From: Vicinamibacteraceae bacterium
GTDB lineage: Bacteria > Planctomycetota > Phycisphaerae > Phycisphaerales > UBA5793
NCBI GenBank assembly: GCA_011525805.1
Contig: WYBR01000026.1
Coordinates: forward strand, 1-34,792
Reading direction: 5' to 3'
Length of the DNA stretch: 34,792 nucleotides
The translations under genes and the position numbers were made by a program. Position 1 is the stretch's first letter, and the number at the start of each line of letters is the position of its first letter. Below, piece by piece: positions 8,234 to 16,398 of this stretch. The notes beneath the pieces are model-generated. The model worked only from the letters and a program-made list of their open reading frames with translations, was not told where the DNA came from and did no database searches.

Positions 8234-9916
8234 TCAGCGGCCGAGTTCGAGCCAGTGCCAGCCGGAGATGAGTTTGGTCCCGTTGCGGTCCATCGCCGCG
8301 CCGTCCCACACGGCGAACGCGACGGGCACGCGCGCCATCGTCGCAAAGTCCACGTCTCCCTCATGGTGAGCGTGCAGGTCGCGCACGAAGACGACGCGCC
8401 ACACTCCGTCGCGCCACCGCCCCACGCCGTCCACGTTCTGATCATCCGGCGGCGCGATCGTCGTCGAGCCGAACCCCGCCGCGTTCATGCACAGCACCGG
8501 CCGCTTCATCAGGTTCGGATCCGACTGCGGATTGCCCGCACCCCACGCCGAGACGTAGGTCGGATCGTGCTCGGTGAGCGGCCCGGCCACCAAGGCGCCC
8601 TTCTTGAACGGATACGTGTCCACCGGCTGGTCCTCGCTCAGAACGTCGATGTCCTGCCGGTCGCCGGCGTCGGCGTCAATCTGCCGGCTCGCCTTCCACT
8701 GCCAGAGGTTCACGACGCTCGGAGCGTCCTGCTTCGCCAGACCCATGGTGAGCGTTGGGATCTCCGGCGTGAGGCTGAACATCAGCCCGACCGAGTCTGT
8801 CGCGCTGCTGAGCGTCTCGGAGCCGTCCACCGTTTCGTCCGCCCACTCGACGCAGAACGCGACGCGGTCGCCCGCTCGTGCCGCGCGGACCTCCGCCGAG
8901 CGGGTCGAGTGCCGGCGCTGCCAGAGCGGCTGGAGCGACACGGCCACGGGCTCGATGCCGTTCCAGGCTGGATCGAACGGATCCGCGAGCATCTTCGCGC
9001 TGCGCGACGCGCTCGCGGTAATCGTGGCGCCCGACGTGATGCCATCGCGCTCGCGCGGCTCGGCGAGGCTCTGGATGTACGCGACGAGCGCCCAGACCAT
9101 GTCGGTGGAGGGATCAAGCCCTTCGACCTTGATGTTCGCTTCCATCGCCGCCTTGAAACTCGGCATCGGGGTTCCCGGAACGCCGACCAGCACCGTGCGG
9201 TAGAGATCCTCCGGCGTGCGGCCGGCCTTGAAGACGCCGGTCGTGAAGTCCGCAGGGGGCAGTGGATAGTCGTTCGCATCGAGCAGACCCAGCGCCGAGG
9301 GCCCGTCGCCGCGCCCGGTCTCGCCGTGGCACGGGGCGCATCCCATCGCGACGAAGACGCGCTGACCCTGATCGATCAAGCCGGCATTGAACTCCGGCCG
9401 CGGCGGGATCGCGGCGGGCTCGACCGACAATCCCGGCCATGGGCGCTCGTTGAGAGACAGGACATAGTCGACGAGCGACGCGATCTCGGCATCGCTCAGA
9501 ATGCTGTTGAACGCCGGCATCGCGGTGCGCGCGATTCCGTTGCGGATGTTGCGCTCGAGGTCGGCCTTCGTCGGCGGCGCCTGGTCGTAGGTGGACTTGA
9601 AGCGGTAGACGCCGCTGGTGAAGTCGCGCGGCTTGGGGAAGAGGAGATAGGACGCGGGTCCGTCGCCCTTGCCCGTCGTTCCGTGACACGTGGCGCAGTG
9701 CGTGGCAAACGTCTCCGCCGCCGGCGCCGGCGCCGCCGGCTGCTGCACTCCACCGGACGCGGCGCCGGTCGCGGCCGAGATTACGACGGTGCCGCTCTGC
9801 GGTGGGCCGCTCAACGCCAGCAGCGGGATCGCGGCGGCGCCGAAGGCCAGCGCTCCGCCAGCCCCGATCAGGGAGAGAATGCGGAGTTGCGCGGAAGCGG
9901 GTCGATGGCGTCTCAT
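8234..9916 (-). CDS. Dihaem cytochrome c fused to EBDH/NXR gamma-like haem b domain
   Basis: A 560-residue protein, first gene of the molybdoenzyme operon. Residues 11-36 form one hydrophobic segment after a basic N-terminus (signal anchor or signal peptide), then an Ala/Pro linker. Two class I cytochrome c domains follow: CATCH (74-78) with axial Met in RTAMPAF (M133), and CAPCH (193-197) with axial Met in GTPMPSF (M251). Residues ~290-560 resemble the ethylbenzene-dehydrogenase gamma/NxrC family that binds one haem b. The conserved Lys is probably K548 in DRNGTKLISGWHWLEL, and a Met ligand candidate lies in the GLMFSL-TLTMG region. It would pass electrons between the beta subunit's Fe-S wire and the respiratory chain, with the haem b and c carriers on one chain. 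A GGGAG site sits 7 nt before the ATG. Axial ligands are assigned by eye. Confidence 0.85.
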   Translation of the reverse strand: MRRHRPASAQLRILSLIGAGGALAFGAAAIPLLALSGPPQSGTVVISAATGAASGGVQQPAAPAPAAETFATHCATCHGTTGKGDGPASYLLFPKPRDFTSGVYRFKSTYDQAPPTKADLERNIRNGIARTAMPAFNSILSDAEIASLVDYVLSLNERPWPGLSVEPAAIPPRPEFNAGLIDQGQRVFVAMGCAPCHGETGRGDGPSALGLLDANDYPLPPADFTTGVFKAGRTPEDLYRTVLVGVPGTPMPSFKAAMEANIKVEGLDPSTDMVWALVAYIQSLAEPRERDGITSGATITASASRSAKMLADPFDPAWNGIEPVAVSLQPLWQRRHSTRSAEVRAARAGDRVAFCVEWADETVDGSETLSSATDSVGLMFSLTPEIPTLTMGLAKQDAPSVVNLWQWKASRQIDADAGDRQDIDVLSEDQPVDTYPFKKGALVAGPLTEHDPTYVSAWGAGNPQSDPNLMKRPVLCMNAAGFGSTTIAPPDDQNVDGVGRWRDGVWRVVFVRDLHAHHEGDVDFATMARVPVAFAVWDGAAMDRNGTKLISGWHWLELGR

Positions 9917-10940
9917 GGGCGGCTCCCGAGGGTCGGTGGTGCAGGGCGGCGCATCTAAAGAGGATGAACCACTCCATTTGTCCTCAATATCGTACCCGCG
10001 GCCCAGCCGCTTTCGAGCAAAGTAGCAGGCAATCCACTCCTATTCGGGAATCCGCCCTAGATCCCCCCGCTTCCCGCCCTCGACCCCGGCCCCTCCACCG
10101 TGCAGGCCTCTCCGACGGCGAACCCGCCTTTTCAGCCCCATTCGCCCGGCGATCAACCTGCCGCCCCTCTCTCCACCTCGTTGAACAGGGCAATTGACAT
10201 TCCGCTTCCGCCCGTTGAGCGGGCTCCACGTCGGCTCAATAACGGGGCGGCTTCCTTGAGGCGCCCGCGGCCCCGCCCCGACGGGCGGCCCACCCGACGG
10301 GTGGCACACGGCATCGCGCCAGCGTGCGGTATGCCATCGTCCGAGTGTGAACGAACGCCCCCGCCCGCCACACTGCACTCTCGCTCAGAGCAGCGAGCGT
10401 GCAGCGGAAGCCGCCACCCTTGAAGTGGAGCGCCTCTCGAGTTCCTTCACGAAGATGTACGCCGCCGGCATGAAGAGCAGCGCGACGAGCGTGGAGCCTG
10501 CGATCCCGGCGGCAAAGATGTCTAGGACTTCGGTACGCCGTTGGGACGGCGGGAGCGTGCCCATGCGGCGGCGGCGGCGAGAGCGGCGGGCGGGTGGCGG
10601 TTCGTGCATGCGGTGAGTCCCGTTGCGGGGAGTTCACCCTCTGTATCTGCACGAAGTCGCGAGAGTGTCGCAGCGATGCTGGCAGATTCATTCCCGCCAC
10701 GCGATCACCGGTTTCCCGCGCTGTGGTTTCCCTGTTTTGCGAGACGTCGGCGCGTCGCTCGCCACCTCATTATGGGCGCGCTGGTATGCTGGAGCAGCGT
10801 TACAGAATGCTGTCGCCCATTGCTGGCGCGGCCGCTGGTCGCGGAGGCCCCGGCCGCCAATCTCAGTCGGTATTGCGGTGGATGGAGTCGCCGTCTTGTC
10901 GATGGCGATTCGTCGCCGCCTTCTTCGAAGGAGGCGTCCT
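9917..10940. other. About 1 kb without a convincing intact gene
   Basis: This is the divergent region between the molybdoenzyme operon and a secreted HAF-repeat gene, so it must hold promoters for both. I found no strong -35/-10 pair on either strand. Open frames here are Arg/Pro/Gly-rich and lack usable ribosome sites. One short stretch (10385-10520, minus) looks like the end of an RND transporter and suggests a decayed gene. A small hairpin, CCACCC-GAC-GGGTGG, lies near 10290-10305. Confidence 0.6.
10385..10520 (-). pseudogene. Possible C-terminal remnant of an RND efflux transporter
   Basis: About 45 codons read as a hydrophobic helix, AAGIAGSTLVALLFMPAAYI, followed by FVKELERR and a short basic tail before the stop. 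The pattern of small residues, then LLFMPAAY, then a charged exit matches the last transmembrane helix of AcrB/CusA-type pumps. Upstream, the frame turns into Arg-rich noise with no matching transporter sequence. If real, it is a relic. It could also be a chance hydrophobic frame. Confidence 0.35.
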
Positions 10941-13583
10941 ATGAGACGTCCTTTCAAGCGCGTTCACGGTGGATTCTCGACCATCTCGCTGCTCGGAGCC
11001 AGTACAATCTTGCTGGCGGCTGCGGGTGAAACCGTGTGGCACGCGAACTCGGCGGCCACATCGGAGGGACAGTGGGCCGCACCGACAGTCGGGGTGGAAG
11101 CCGCTGCTGCCGCCGGTTCGGCGGGCAGCGCGGAGGCGGAGAGCGAGATGCTGACCACGCCGATCTTCAAGCCGTTCGTGCTCGTGCGCATCCCACTGCC
11201 CAGCGGCTATTCATCCGGCGAAGTGATGGATGTCAATGAGTCCGGCCATGCCGTTGGCTGGATGCACCATGACAACCAGAATCGAGATCACGGCTTCTAC
11301 TTCGACCCGGCGGCCGGCGTCACAATTCTCGATATCGATACGCAACAGCACGACTCCGCCACGGCCTACGCAATCTCCGATGAGGCCACGCTGGAGATTG
11401 CAGGCGCCGTTATGTGGAAAGGACAGCCCAACTACCTCCGAGCCTGCACCTGGGACCGCCCCAGCGGCGATCTCGAAGTTCCCTTCGCCGGCGGCGTGGT
11501 CAGCGAGGCATTCGCAACGGCGACTGTGAGCAGCACACAAACGCTCGCAGGGCGCTATGAAGTTTCGTCGCAACCGCGATCGGTCGTGTACAACGGCAGC
11601 CTCGCCTACCCGGCTTCTGGTATCGAGGGCGAGGCCCGGGATGTCAACTCGAGTGGCAAGGTCGTCGGCTGGCACACGGTGAGCAGCGTATCGCACGCGT
11701 ACGCATGGGTACCCCGCACTACGACGGACATTCATCCGAACCCGTACGATGCGAGCGGAGCGTTTGCGATCAACGACTCGGGCTACATCGGCGGTTGGGT
11801 GGATGACGAGGGCGACATCCTCCCGGCTCTGTGGACGCCTCTGACCCCGGGCGTTTACACCGTGGAGCCGTTCGATGATGCGGGAGCGGACGCCACGGTG
11901 ACAGCCATCAACGGAGAGGGGGAGATGGCGATCATGCGCACCGACGCCACGCCGGGCGTGGCGATCTGGAGCAAGCGCGCCAGCGTCAATCATGCTGATC
12001 TGCTCGACAATGTCACGCTCATGCGCGGTGGGAGCGACCTGATCTACAGCGCTCATGCGATCAACGATGCCGGCTGGATCGGCGGCAGTTATCTTGCAGG
12101 AGGCACGGGCGACCCGCTGCCGTGCCTCGTCATCCCATACGACATCAACAACAACGGCGAGTCGGATTATCGTGAAATACTCGACGGCGTCGAGGACGAT
12201 CTGAACGAGAACTGGCTCATCGACTGGGCGGAGGACATGCGGGTAGGATTGCACGCGCCCGGTCCGGCGGACCGCCCGGAAGGCGGTCTCGATCCAGTAC
12301 AGGTGGTGAGGACGCGCATCAACATCAAGCCGCGGGAAGGCGTCGGGCCAGAAGGAATAGTCGATGACATCTACATCGACGAAGTGGTCAATCCAGCGGT
12401 CGACTGCGAGCCCTGCGAACGCTTCACGGAATACGTCGACGGCTGGGGCACTGGCGCCGTCCGACCCAGCCCGGCGACGGATGAACAGTCTGAGATCATC
12501 GCTCGTGTCCATTCACTCATGGGCGAGGACGATGAGGACTGGGGCGACCACGAAGGGCTGCCGGCGAACGGCACGGTCCGCGCCGAGGCGCTGGAGGACA
12601 TCCACTCCTTCGCCTACCGCTTCGCGCACTGTATTGACTGGCTCCAGTGGGGCAACGAGTCCTATGGCGGCGCTGCGGGATACGGATTCCGATACACGGA
12701 CGTTCCATCCTGTTCATGGGATCCTGAACAGGGGCCAAGCCCGTACCGGCTCTTCAGCAGCCTTCCCAGTGATGATTGCCGGGAAACCGCGCTCGACCTA
12801 ATACTCGAGTGGCAGGTCGAACAGATGTGGGCGGCGCTTGAAGGGTCGGCGCTCGCGGGCCGGCCGCTGCGAATGACCAGTTCCGGCGTTGCGATGATCA
12901 GCGTCATGAATGGCTACGACTGCGAGAACAACCCGGTCGGCTGCAATGTCGTCTCGCGTGTGAGTGAGACGTGCAATGCGAATCAGATGTACATCGCCCA
13001 GCACATGCACTACGAAGTCGTCTCGCACGTGCAGCAGACGATCGACAAGCTCACGGGCACGGGCAACTTCACGTCGCCGCCGTGGGATGTGCCCAACTGG
13101 CGCGTCTGCACGGAACTGGGTGCGGCGGCGGATTTCGGCCACGGATGGTGGTCCACGCCCACACCGTACTGGTTCAACCAGTACAAGGACTACTTCTTTG
13201 AAAACCGCGATGCGCCGGACTTCTTCTGGGAGGAGTTCATCGAGAGGTGGGCGGGAATCGGTGAACTCAACGGTCAGTTTACTGACGGCATCGAACTCGA
13301 CTCTGTGCTGAACTCGCTCGCAACGGGAGGCTTCGTTACCGCCTGCCACAGCGCGCTCCAGTTCGACTCCGGCACGGAGGCGGCCCCGAGCCGCCACCAG
13401 GTCGAGGGCCTTCGCGCCACGCAATTGATCGACCCGGAGAACATGACGAAGCGCCAGTATCTGTTCACTCCAGCCTCCGACTGGTACCTCGACCAGTACG
13501 CCGCGCCCGCGCACAAGATTCAGAGCTTTAACCCGCATCCCAATTCATGTGATCCAAGTCACACATGTCCGGGCTGCCAATAA
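10941..13583 (+). CDS. Large secreted HAF-repeat protein with uncharacterised C-terminal domain
   Basis: An 880-residue exported protein. The start at 10941 is chosen because AAGGAGG (10928-10934) sits 6 nt upstream and the product then begins with a basic N-terminus and hydrophobic core (FSTISLLGASTILLAAAG). The open frame extends further upstream without such support. Residues ~65-395 carry about six HAF-type repeats (VNESGHAVGW, VNSSGKVVGW, INDSGYIGGW, INDAGWIGGS). Near residue 400 comes an EF-hand/dockerin-like stretch, DINNNGESDYREILDG then DLNENWLIDWAED, a style common in planctomycete exoproteins. The remaining ~450 residues are rich in Trp, Tyr, His and Cys, including QHMHYEVVSHVQQ and paired Cys, and end in CDPSHTCPGCQ. 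I cannot assign a family to this part. A strong hairpin follows the stop. Confidence 0.85.
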   Translation: MRRPFKRVHGGFSTISLLGASTILLAAAGETVWHANSAATSEGQWAAPTVGVEAAAAAGSAGSAEAESEMLTTPIFKPFVLVRIPLPSGYSSGEVMDVNESGHAVGWMHHDNQNRDHGFYFDPAAGVTILDIDTQQHDSATAYAISDEATLEIAGAVMWKGQPNYLRACTWDRPSGDLEVPFAGGVVSEAFATATVSSTQTLAGRYEVSSQPRSVVYNGSLAYPASGIEGEARDVNSSGKVVGWHTVSSVSHAYAWVPRTTTDIHPNPYDASGAFAINDSGYIGGWVDDEGDILPALWTPLTPGVYTVEPFDDAGADATVTAINGEGEMAIMRTDATPGVAIWSKRASVNHADLLDNVTLMRGGSDLIYSAHAINDAGWIGGSYLAGGTGDPLPCLVIPYDINNNGESDYREILDGVEDDLNENWLIDWAEDMRVGLHAPGPADRPEGGLDPVQVVRTRINIKPREGVGPEGIVDDIYIDEVVNPAVDCEPCERFTEYVDGWGTGAVRPSPATDEQSEIIARVHSLMGEDDEDWGDHEGLPANGTVRAEALEDIHSFAYRFAHCIDWLQWGNESYGGAAGYGFRYTDVPSCSWDPEQGPSPYRLFSSLPSDDCRETALDLILEWQVEQMWAALEGSALAGRPLRMTSSGVAMISVMNGYDCENNPVGCNVVSRVSETCNANQMYIAQHMHYEVVSHVQQTIDKLTGTGNFTSPPWDVPNWRVCTELGAAADFGHGWWSTPTPYWFNQYKDYFFENRDAPDFFWEEFIERWAGIGELNGQFTDGIELDSVLNSLATGGFVTACHSALQFDSGTEAAPSRHQVEGLRATQLIDPENMTKRQYLFTPASDWYLDQYAAPAHKIQSFNPHPNSCDPSHTCPGCQ

Positions 13584-13599
13584 CGACGTCGGTTCCACT

Positions 13600-13631
13600 A
13601 CAGCGGAAGGGGCTATCGCCCCTCCCGCTGT
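13600..13631 (+). terminator. Hairpin terminator after the large HAF gene
   Basis: A 14-bp stem with one mismatch and a TATC loop: ACAGCGGAAGGGGC pairs with GCCCCTCCCGCTGT, followed by TTT. It starts 17 nt after the stop and ends 22 nt before the next start, separating the two HAF genes. The T tract is short, so termination may be partial. Confidence 0.7.
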
Positions 13632-13653
13632 TTCAAGTCTCGGAGATAAAGCA

Positions 13654-15012
13654 ATGAAAGACACTATGTGTAGAATGGCGCCTTGTGCTTTGCTCGCAAT
13701 GGGTCTGCTTGCTGGAGCATCCTCCGGCCAGGACATCAAGTACGCGCTCTTTCGCCTTCCGCTGCTCAATCCGGAAGATCCCCAGTATGCTCCACTTGCG
13801 CTGAATGCATGGGGTCAACTATGCGGGCAGGCAAATACTCCAAGTCAAGACTTGCATGCTGCGATCTGGGAATTCAATTCGGTACTCGATCTAGGAGCGA
13901 TCGGAGGTGACAACAGCGCTGCCCACGGCATCAATGACCTCGGTGAAGCCGTTGGGTGGACTGGCCGAGGCCCAAGCGACGGTCGGGCGTTCCTCTGGCA
14001 GAATAACCAAATGATTGACTTGGGGACACTCGGCGGTCAGTTCAGCGCGGCATATGGAGTCAACAATCTGACGCAGATCGTGGGCGCGGCGGGAAACGAA
14101 AGCGGCTCGAGTGATGCGTTTCTATGGGAGAACGGCGAGATGCGCGCCTTGCCCAGCCTTGTGGAAGGACGACCGCAGTCCGCCAGAGCCATAAACGAGC
14201 ATGGCCAGATCGTCGGAGACGCTTGGCCCGAGTCCTCGGAAATTGCGGTCATGTGGGAGGACGGGCAGGTATTCCAGCTACCCCACCTCGGCGACAGTCC
14301 CAGCATTGCTCTCGCAATCAACGACAACGGCCAGGCAGTCGGCCAGTCGCGGATGAGTGGAAAGACACACGCGGCGGCGTGGGTGAATCGCCAGGTGTTC
14401 GACCTCCATCGCTCCGGGCTCGGCAAACACAGCTCAGCGTGGGGAATCAACAACCTCGGCTACGTCGTCGGCTGGGTCGGCGAACCACCTATTTCGACGA
14501 AGGCCTTCCTCTGGACGCAGGCGACAGGCATGCAGATTCTCGATCCGATGGTCCCGCCCCGGTTGCGCGAGAACTGGACGCTCACCTTCGCACGCGACAT
14601 CAATGACGCCGGGCAGATCGCAACGCAAGGGGTAATTCACGGGCGCCCGCTGACGCTCTACGCCTTTCTCCGCAGCCCCGTCAGCCCCTCGATGGAAATG
14701 ACCGCTCCCGCGCCCGGCGCCGCCGGCGTCGCCAACACCATCACCGTCAGCAGCGTCACGCCCGGTGCGACGGTCACCTTCCTCTACTCCCGCCACGGCG
14801 GGGGGACGCCGATTCCCGGCTGCGACCTACAGCAGAACGCGTTGCAACTCGACAGCCCGACGGTCATCGGCAGCGCGATCGCCGACTCCAACGGTGTCGC
14901 GTCGATCACGCGCTCCGTCCCCCTCCTCGCCCGCGGCCAAACCATCCTCTTCCAGGCCGTGGTCCAGAACGAGTGCGCGATCAGTCAACTCGTGGTCCAC
15001 ACATTTGAATGA
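13654..15012 (+). CDS. Secreted HAF-repeat protein, paralogue of the 635-1990 protein
   Basis: A 452-residue exported protein. The ATG at 13654 has a GGAG site 8 nt upstream and gives a signal peptide with core CALLAMGLLAGASSG. A longer frame upstream would cross the hairpin at 13600-13631 and is rejected. Seven HAF repeats are visible: LNAWGQLCGQ, INDLGEAVGW, VNNLTQIVGA, INEHGQIVGD, INDNGQAVGQ, INNLGYVVGW and INDAGQIATQ. They alternate with FLWQNNQMIDLGTLGG-type segments. The C-terminal ~100 residues form a beta-rich domain with a conserved Cys pair (GCDLQQ and NECAIS), the phrase VPLLARGQT and a terminal TFE. This matches the end of the protein at 635-1990 (VPLVARGRT, ECQIS, TFE). Function is unknown; surface exposure is likely. 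Confidence 0.85.
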   Translation: MKDTMCRMAPCALLAMGLLAGASSGQDIKYALFRLPLLNPEDPQYAPLALNAWGQLCGQANTPSQDLHAAIWEFNSVLDLGAIGGDNSAAHGINDLGEAVGWTGRGPSDGRAFLWQNNQMIDLGTLGGQFSAAYGVNNLTQIVGAAGNESGSSDAFLWENGEMRALPSLVEGRPQSARAINEHGQIVGDAWPESSEIAVMWEDGQVFQLPHLGDSPSIALAINDNGQAVGQSRMSGKTHAAAWVNRQVFDLHRSGLGKHSSAWGINNLGYVVGWVGEPPISTKAFLWTQATGMQILDPMVPPRLRENWTLTFARDINDAGQIATQGVIHGRPLTLYAFLRSPVSPSMEMTAPAPGAAGVANTITVSSVTPGATVTFLYSRHGGGTPIPGCDLQQNALQLDSPTVIGSAIADSNGVASITRSVPLLARGQTILFQAVVQNECAISQLVVHTFE

Positions 15013-15235
15013 GGACTCGTGACTGCGACAGCGGATGGAGGATCGTTCTGACCGCACCCCCGATCCCCGAAACCTGTAAACCAAGAGCCGAGAGGCCGGG
15101 AGAGCGGCTCGCCAAGGCTGCCGTTTGAGGGCGTTCTTATCGGCACCCCTCGCTCTCACCGCGAAACGGAGAGCGCCGAAAGGCCGCCCCAGCGTGCAAA
15201 CGGGGCCGATTGGCGGACCCGGCTGTAAACGACAC

Positions 15236-15262
15236 GGCCTCCGCCGAGATCGGGCGGAGGCC
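15236..15262. repeat. Perfect 10-bp inverted repeat (hairpin)
   Basis: GGCCTCCGCC and GGCGGAGGCC are separated by 7 nt. The stem is perfect and very GC-rich, and no T tract follows on either strand. It could terminate the HAF gene ending at 15012 or the minus-strand defence operon ending at 15625, or it could be part of a structured RNA with the next hairpin. Confidence 0.6.
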
Positions 15263-15270
15263 GCGAACTC

Positions 15271-15307
15271 CCCGATCAGAACGGTTTCGAACCGTTGGCT
15301 AATCGGG
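15271..15307. repeat. Two-step hairpin, 7-bp inner and 6-bp outer stem
   Basis: An inner perfect stem AACGGTT-TCG-AACCGTT (15280-15296) is enclosed by CCCGAT (15271-15276) and ATCGGG (15302-15307) with small internal loops. It lies 8 nt from the preceding hairpin. The inner part looks like a tRNA T-arm at first sight, but the loop is too short and no acceptor or anticodon arms fit. Confidence 0.55.
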
Positions 15308-15624
15308 AACCGGGCATGATAGCGCTCGCGCAGCGTTAACCAAGCCGGCCTAACCGCCGTGGCGCTGTCAAAAACGCGGTTCGTCAATCCGCTGCTGGAG
15401 CCTCGGTGACCAGGCTGTCGGCGACGACCACCTGCCGCTTCCGCCGTCGCGCGAGGTCCGGACCCGTCTGTCCCGCGCTCGCGCCGCGTTAACCAGACAT
15501 CGCGTTCGAACTCATCGCGTGCGGGTTAACGGCGCACGAGCGCGGGGGAGCGAGAAACTCGATGCCGCTCGCATCTGATGCGCGGCATGCTGAGGCATTG
15601 CTTCCGGGTCGTGGGGTTGCCAGT

Positions 15625-16317
15625 TCAGTCCCAAGCAACCTCAGCGGCCAGGTACTCGCGGATCACCATTTGTACTCGAAAGCCCTGAGTCCACTCGATC
15701 CGATAGCGGTACATTTCGGGCTGTACGACGATCCACTCACCACTGGACAAGTCGGCACCGGTCGCCAGCCGGGTCATTGCCCGAGATCCGACCTCGGGCC
15801 AACCAGCGAACTCGAGCCCCTTCGATCCGATCTCGAACCGACTGCGATCCTCCGTTGACATCGCCACGAAGGGCATGAAAGCAACTGACCTTGGACTGTC
15901 AGTGCGTGGTTCATTGTTCTCGAACGCTGCATGGCCCCTCGCGAGTTTGACGAGAACTCTCCGAACTCTGTCCTGCTCGGGTGTGAATCCAGACTCCTGC
16001 GCTCCTTGGTAGCGTGCCGCTTGCAGTCGCGAAGCGAGGGCTGGCGACCTCGCCAGAAGTTCATCGACCTTTCTGCGGCGCTTCGCTGTCTCAACTGAGC
16101 CAGCGAGAGCGCACTCGATCAGGCAAGTCAGATACGCTTCGTCCGCGGAGAAGGAAGCATTGCACTCCGAGCATGCCGGCACAACAGGCAATTCTACTGG
16201 GTACGGCTCATCCAGCAACACTCGCGAGGGAACATGATCTCGCGTTTGCCCTGGACCACCGCAGAGGACACACCACCCCTTGTTGCGGTCATCACCGAAG
16301 TCCTTGATCTGCTTCAT
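15625..16317 (-). CDS. HNH-type nuclease-like protein of the restriction operon
   Basis: A 230-residue protein. The N-terminus has the zinc-binding HNH layout CVLCGG (C16, C19), then TRDHVPSRVL with the catalytic-type D-H, then PACSECN (second Cys pair) and an Asn-containing loop. The remaining ~170 residues have no family I recognise; they include a basic helical stretch (TAKRRRKVDELL) and a beta-rich end. The start is supported by GAGG 6 nt before the ATG. It is the last gene of the minus-strand operon, 81 nt after the Res stop. The family cuts or nicks DNA, and a role as an auxiliary nuclease to the Mod/Res pair is inference. It could also be an unrelated rider on the island. Confidence 0.7.
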   Translation of the reverse strand: MKQIKDFGDDRNKGWCVLCGGPGQTRDHVPSRVLLDEPYPVELPVVPACSECNASFSADEAYLTCLIECALAGSVETAKRRRKVDELLARSPALASRLQAARYQGAQESGFTPEQDRVRRVLVKLARGHAAFENNEPRTDSPRSVAFMPFVAMSTEDRSRFEIGSKGLEFAGWPEVGSRAMTRLATGADLSSGEWIVVQPEMYRYRIEWTQGFRVQMVIREYLAAEVAWD

Positions 16318-16398
16318 GAATCAACCTCTTATCTCGCTTCTCCGACGCCATCAGGCGATAGTGCATCGACTTCATTCGAATGCGCCGTTCCGGGCGGG

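Larger units (their letters stand above)
15013..15624. other. Non-coding boundary between exoprotein genes and defence island
   Basis: About 600 nt with no gene I can support. It holds two adjacent stable hairpins (15236-15262 and 15271-15307), three GTTAAC sites (near 15336, 15489 and 15525), and on the minus strand a short frame (about 15389-15490) ending in VVVADSLVTEAPAAD that might be the tail of a lost gene. No tRNA, which would be the usual integration target, could be folded here by eye. Confidence 0.55.

Noticed and set aside
2282-9958. Long open frames on the plus strand opposite the molybdoenzyme operon (492, 452, 511 and 567 codons)
   Set aside because: They are antisense shadows in GC-rich DNA: their products are Arg/Val/His-rich repeats without motifs, while the minus-strand frames carry clear enzyme signatures and ribosome sites.
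10236-10700. 154-codon minus-strand frame in the non-coding kilobase
   Set aside because: Product is Arg/Pro/His-rich without a ribosome site; the only credible protein-like stretch in the area is the short RND-like fragment in another frame.
10623-10940. Upstream extension of the large HAF gene to base 10623
   Set aside because: The added 106 residues are Arg/Cys-rich noise, and the ATG at 10941 has an AAGGAGG site and yields a signal peptide.
15280-15296. tRNA T-arm look-alike (GGTTTCGAACC)
   Set aside because: The loop is only 3 nt and no acceptor, D or anticodon arms can be drawn around it; it is better read as a simple hairpin.
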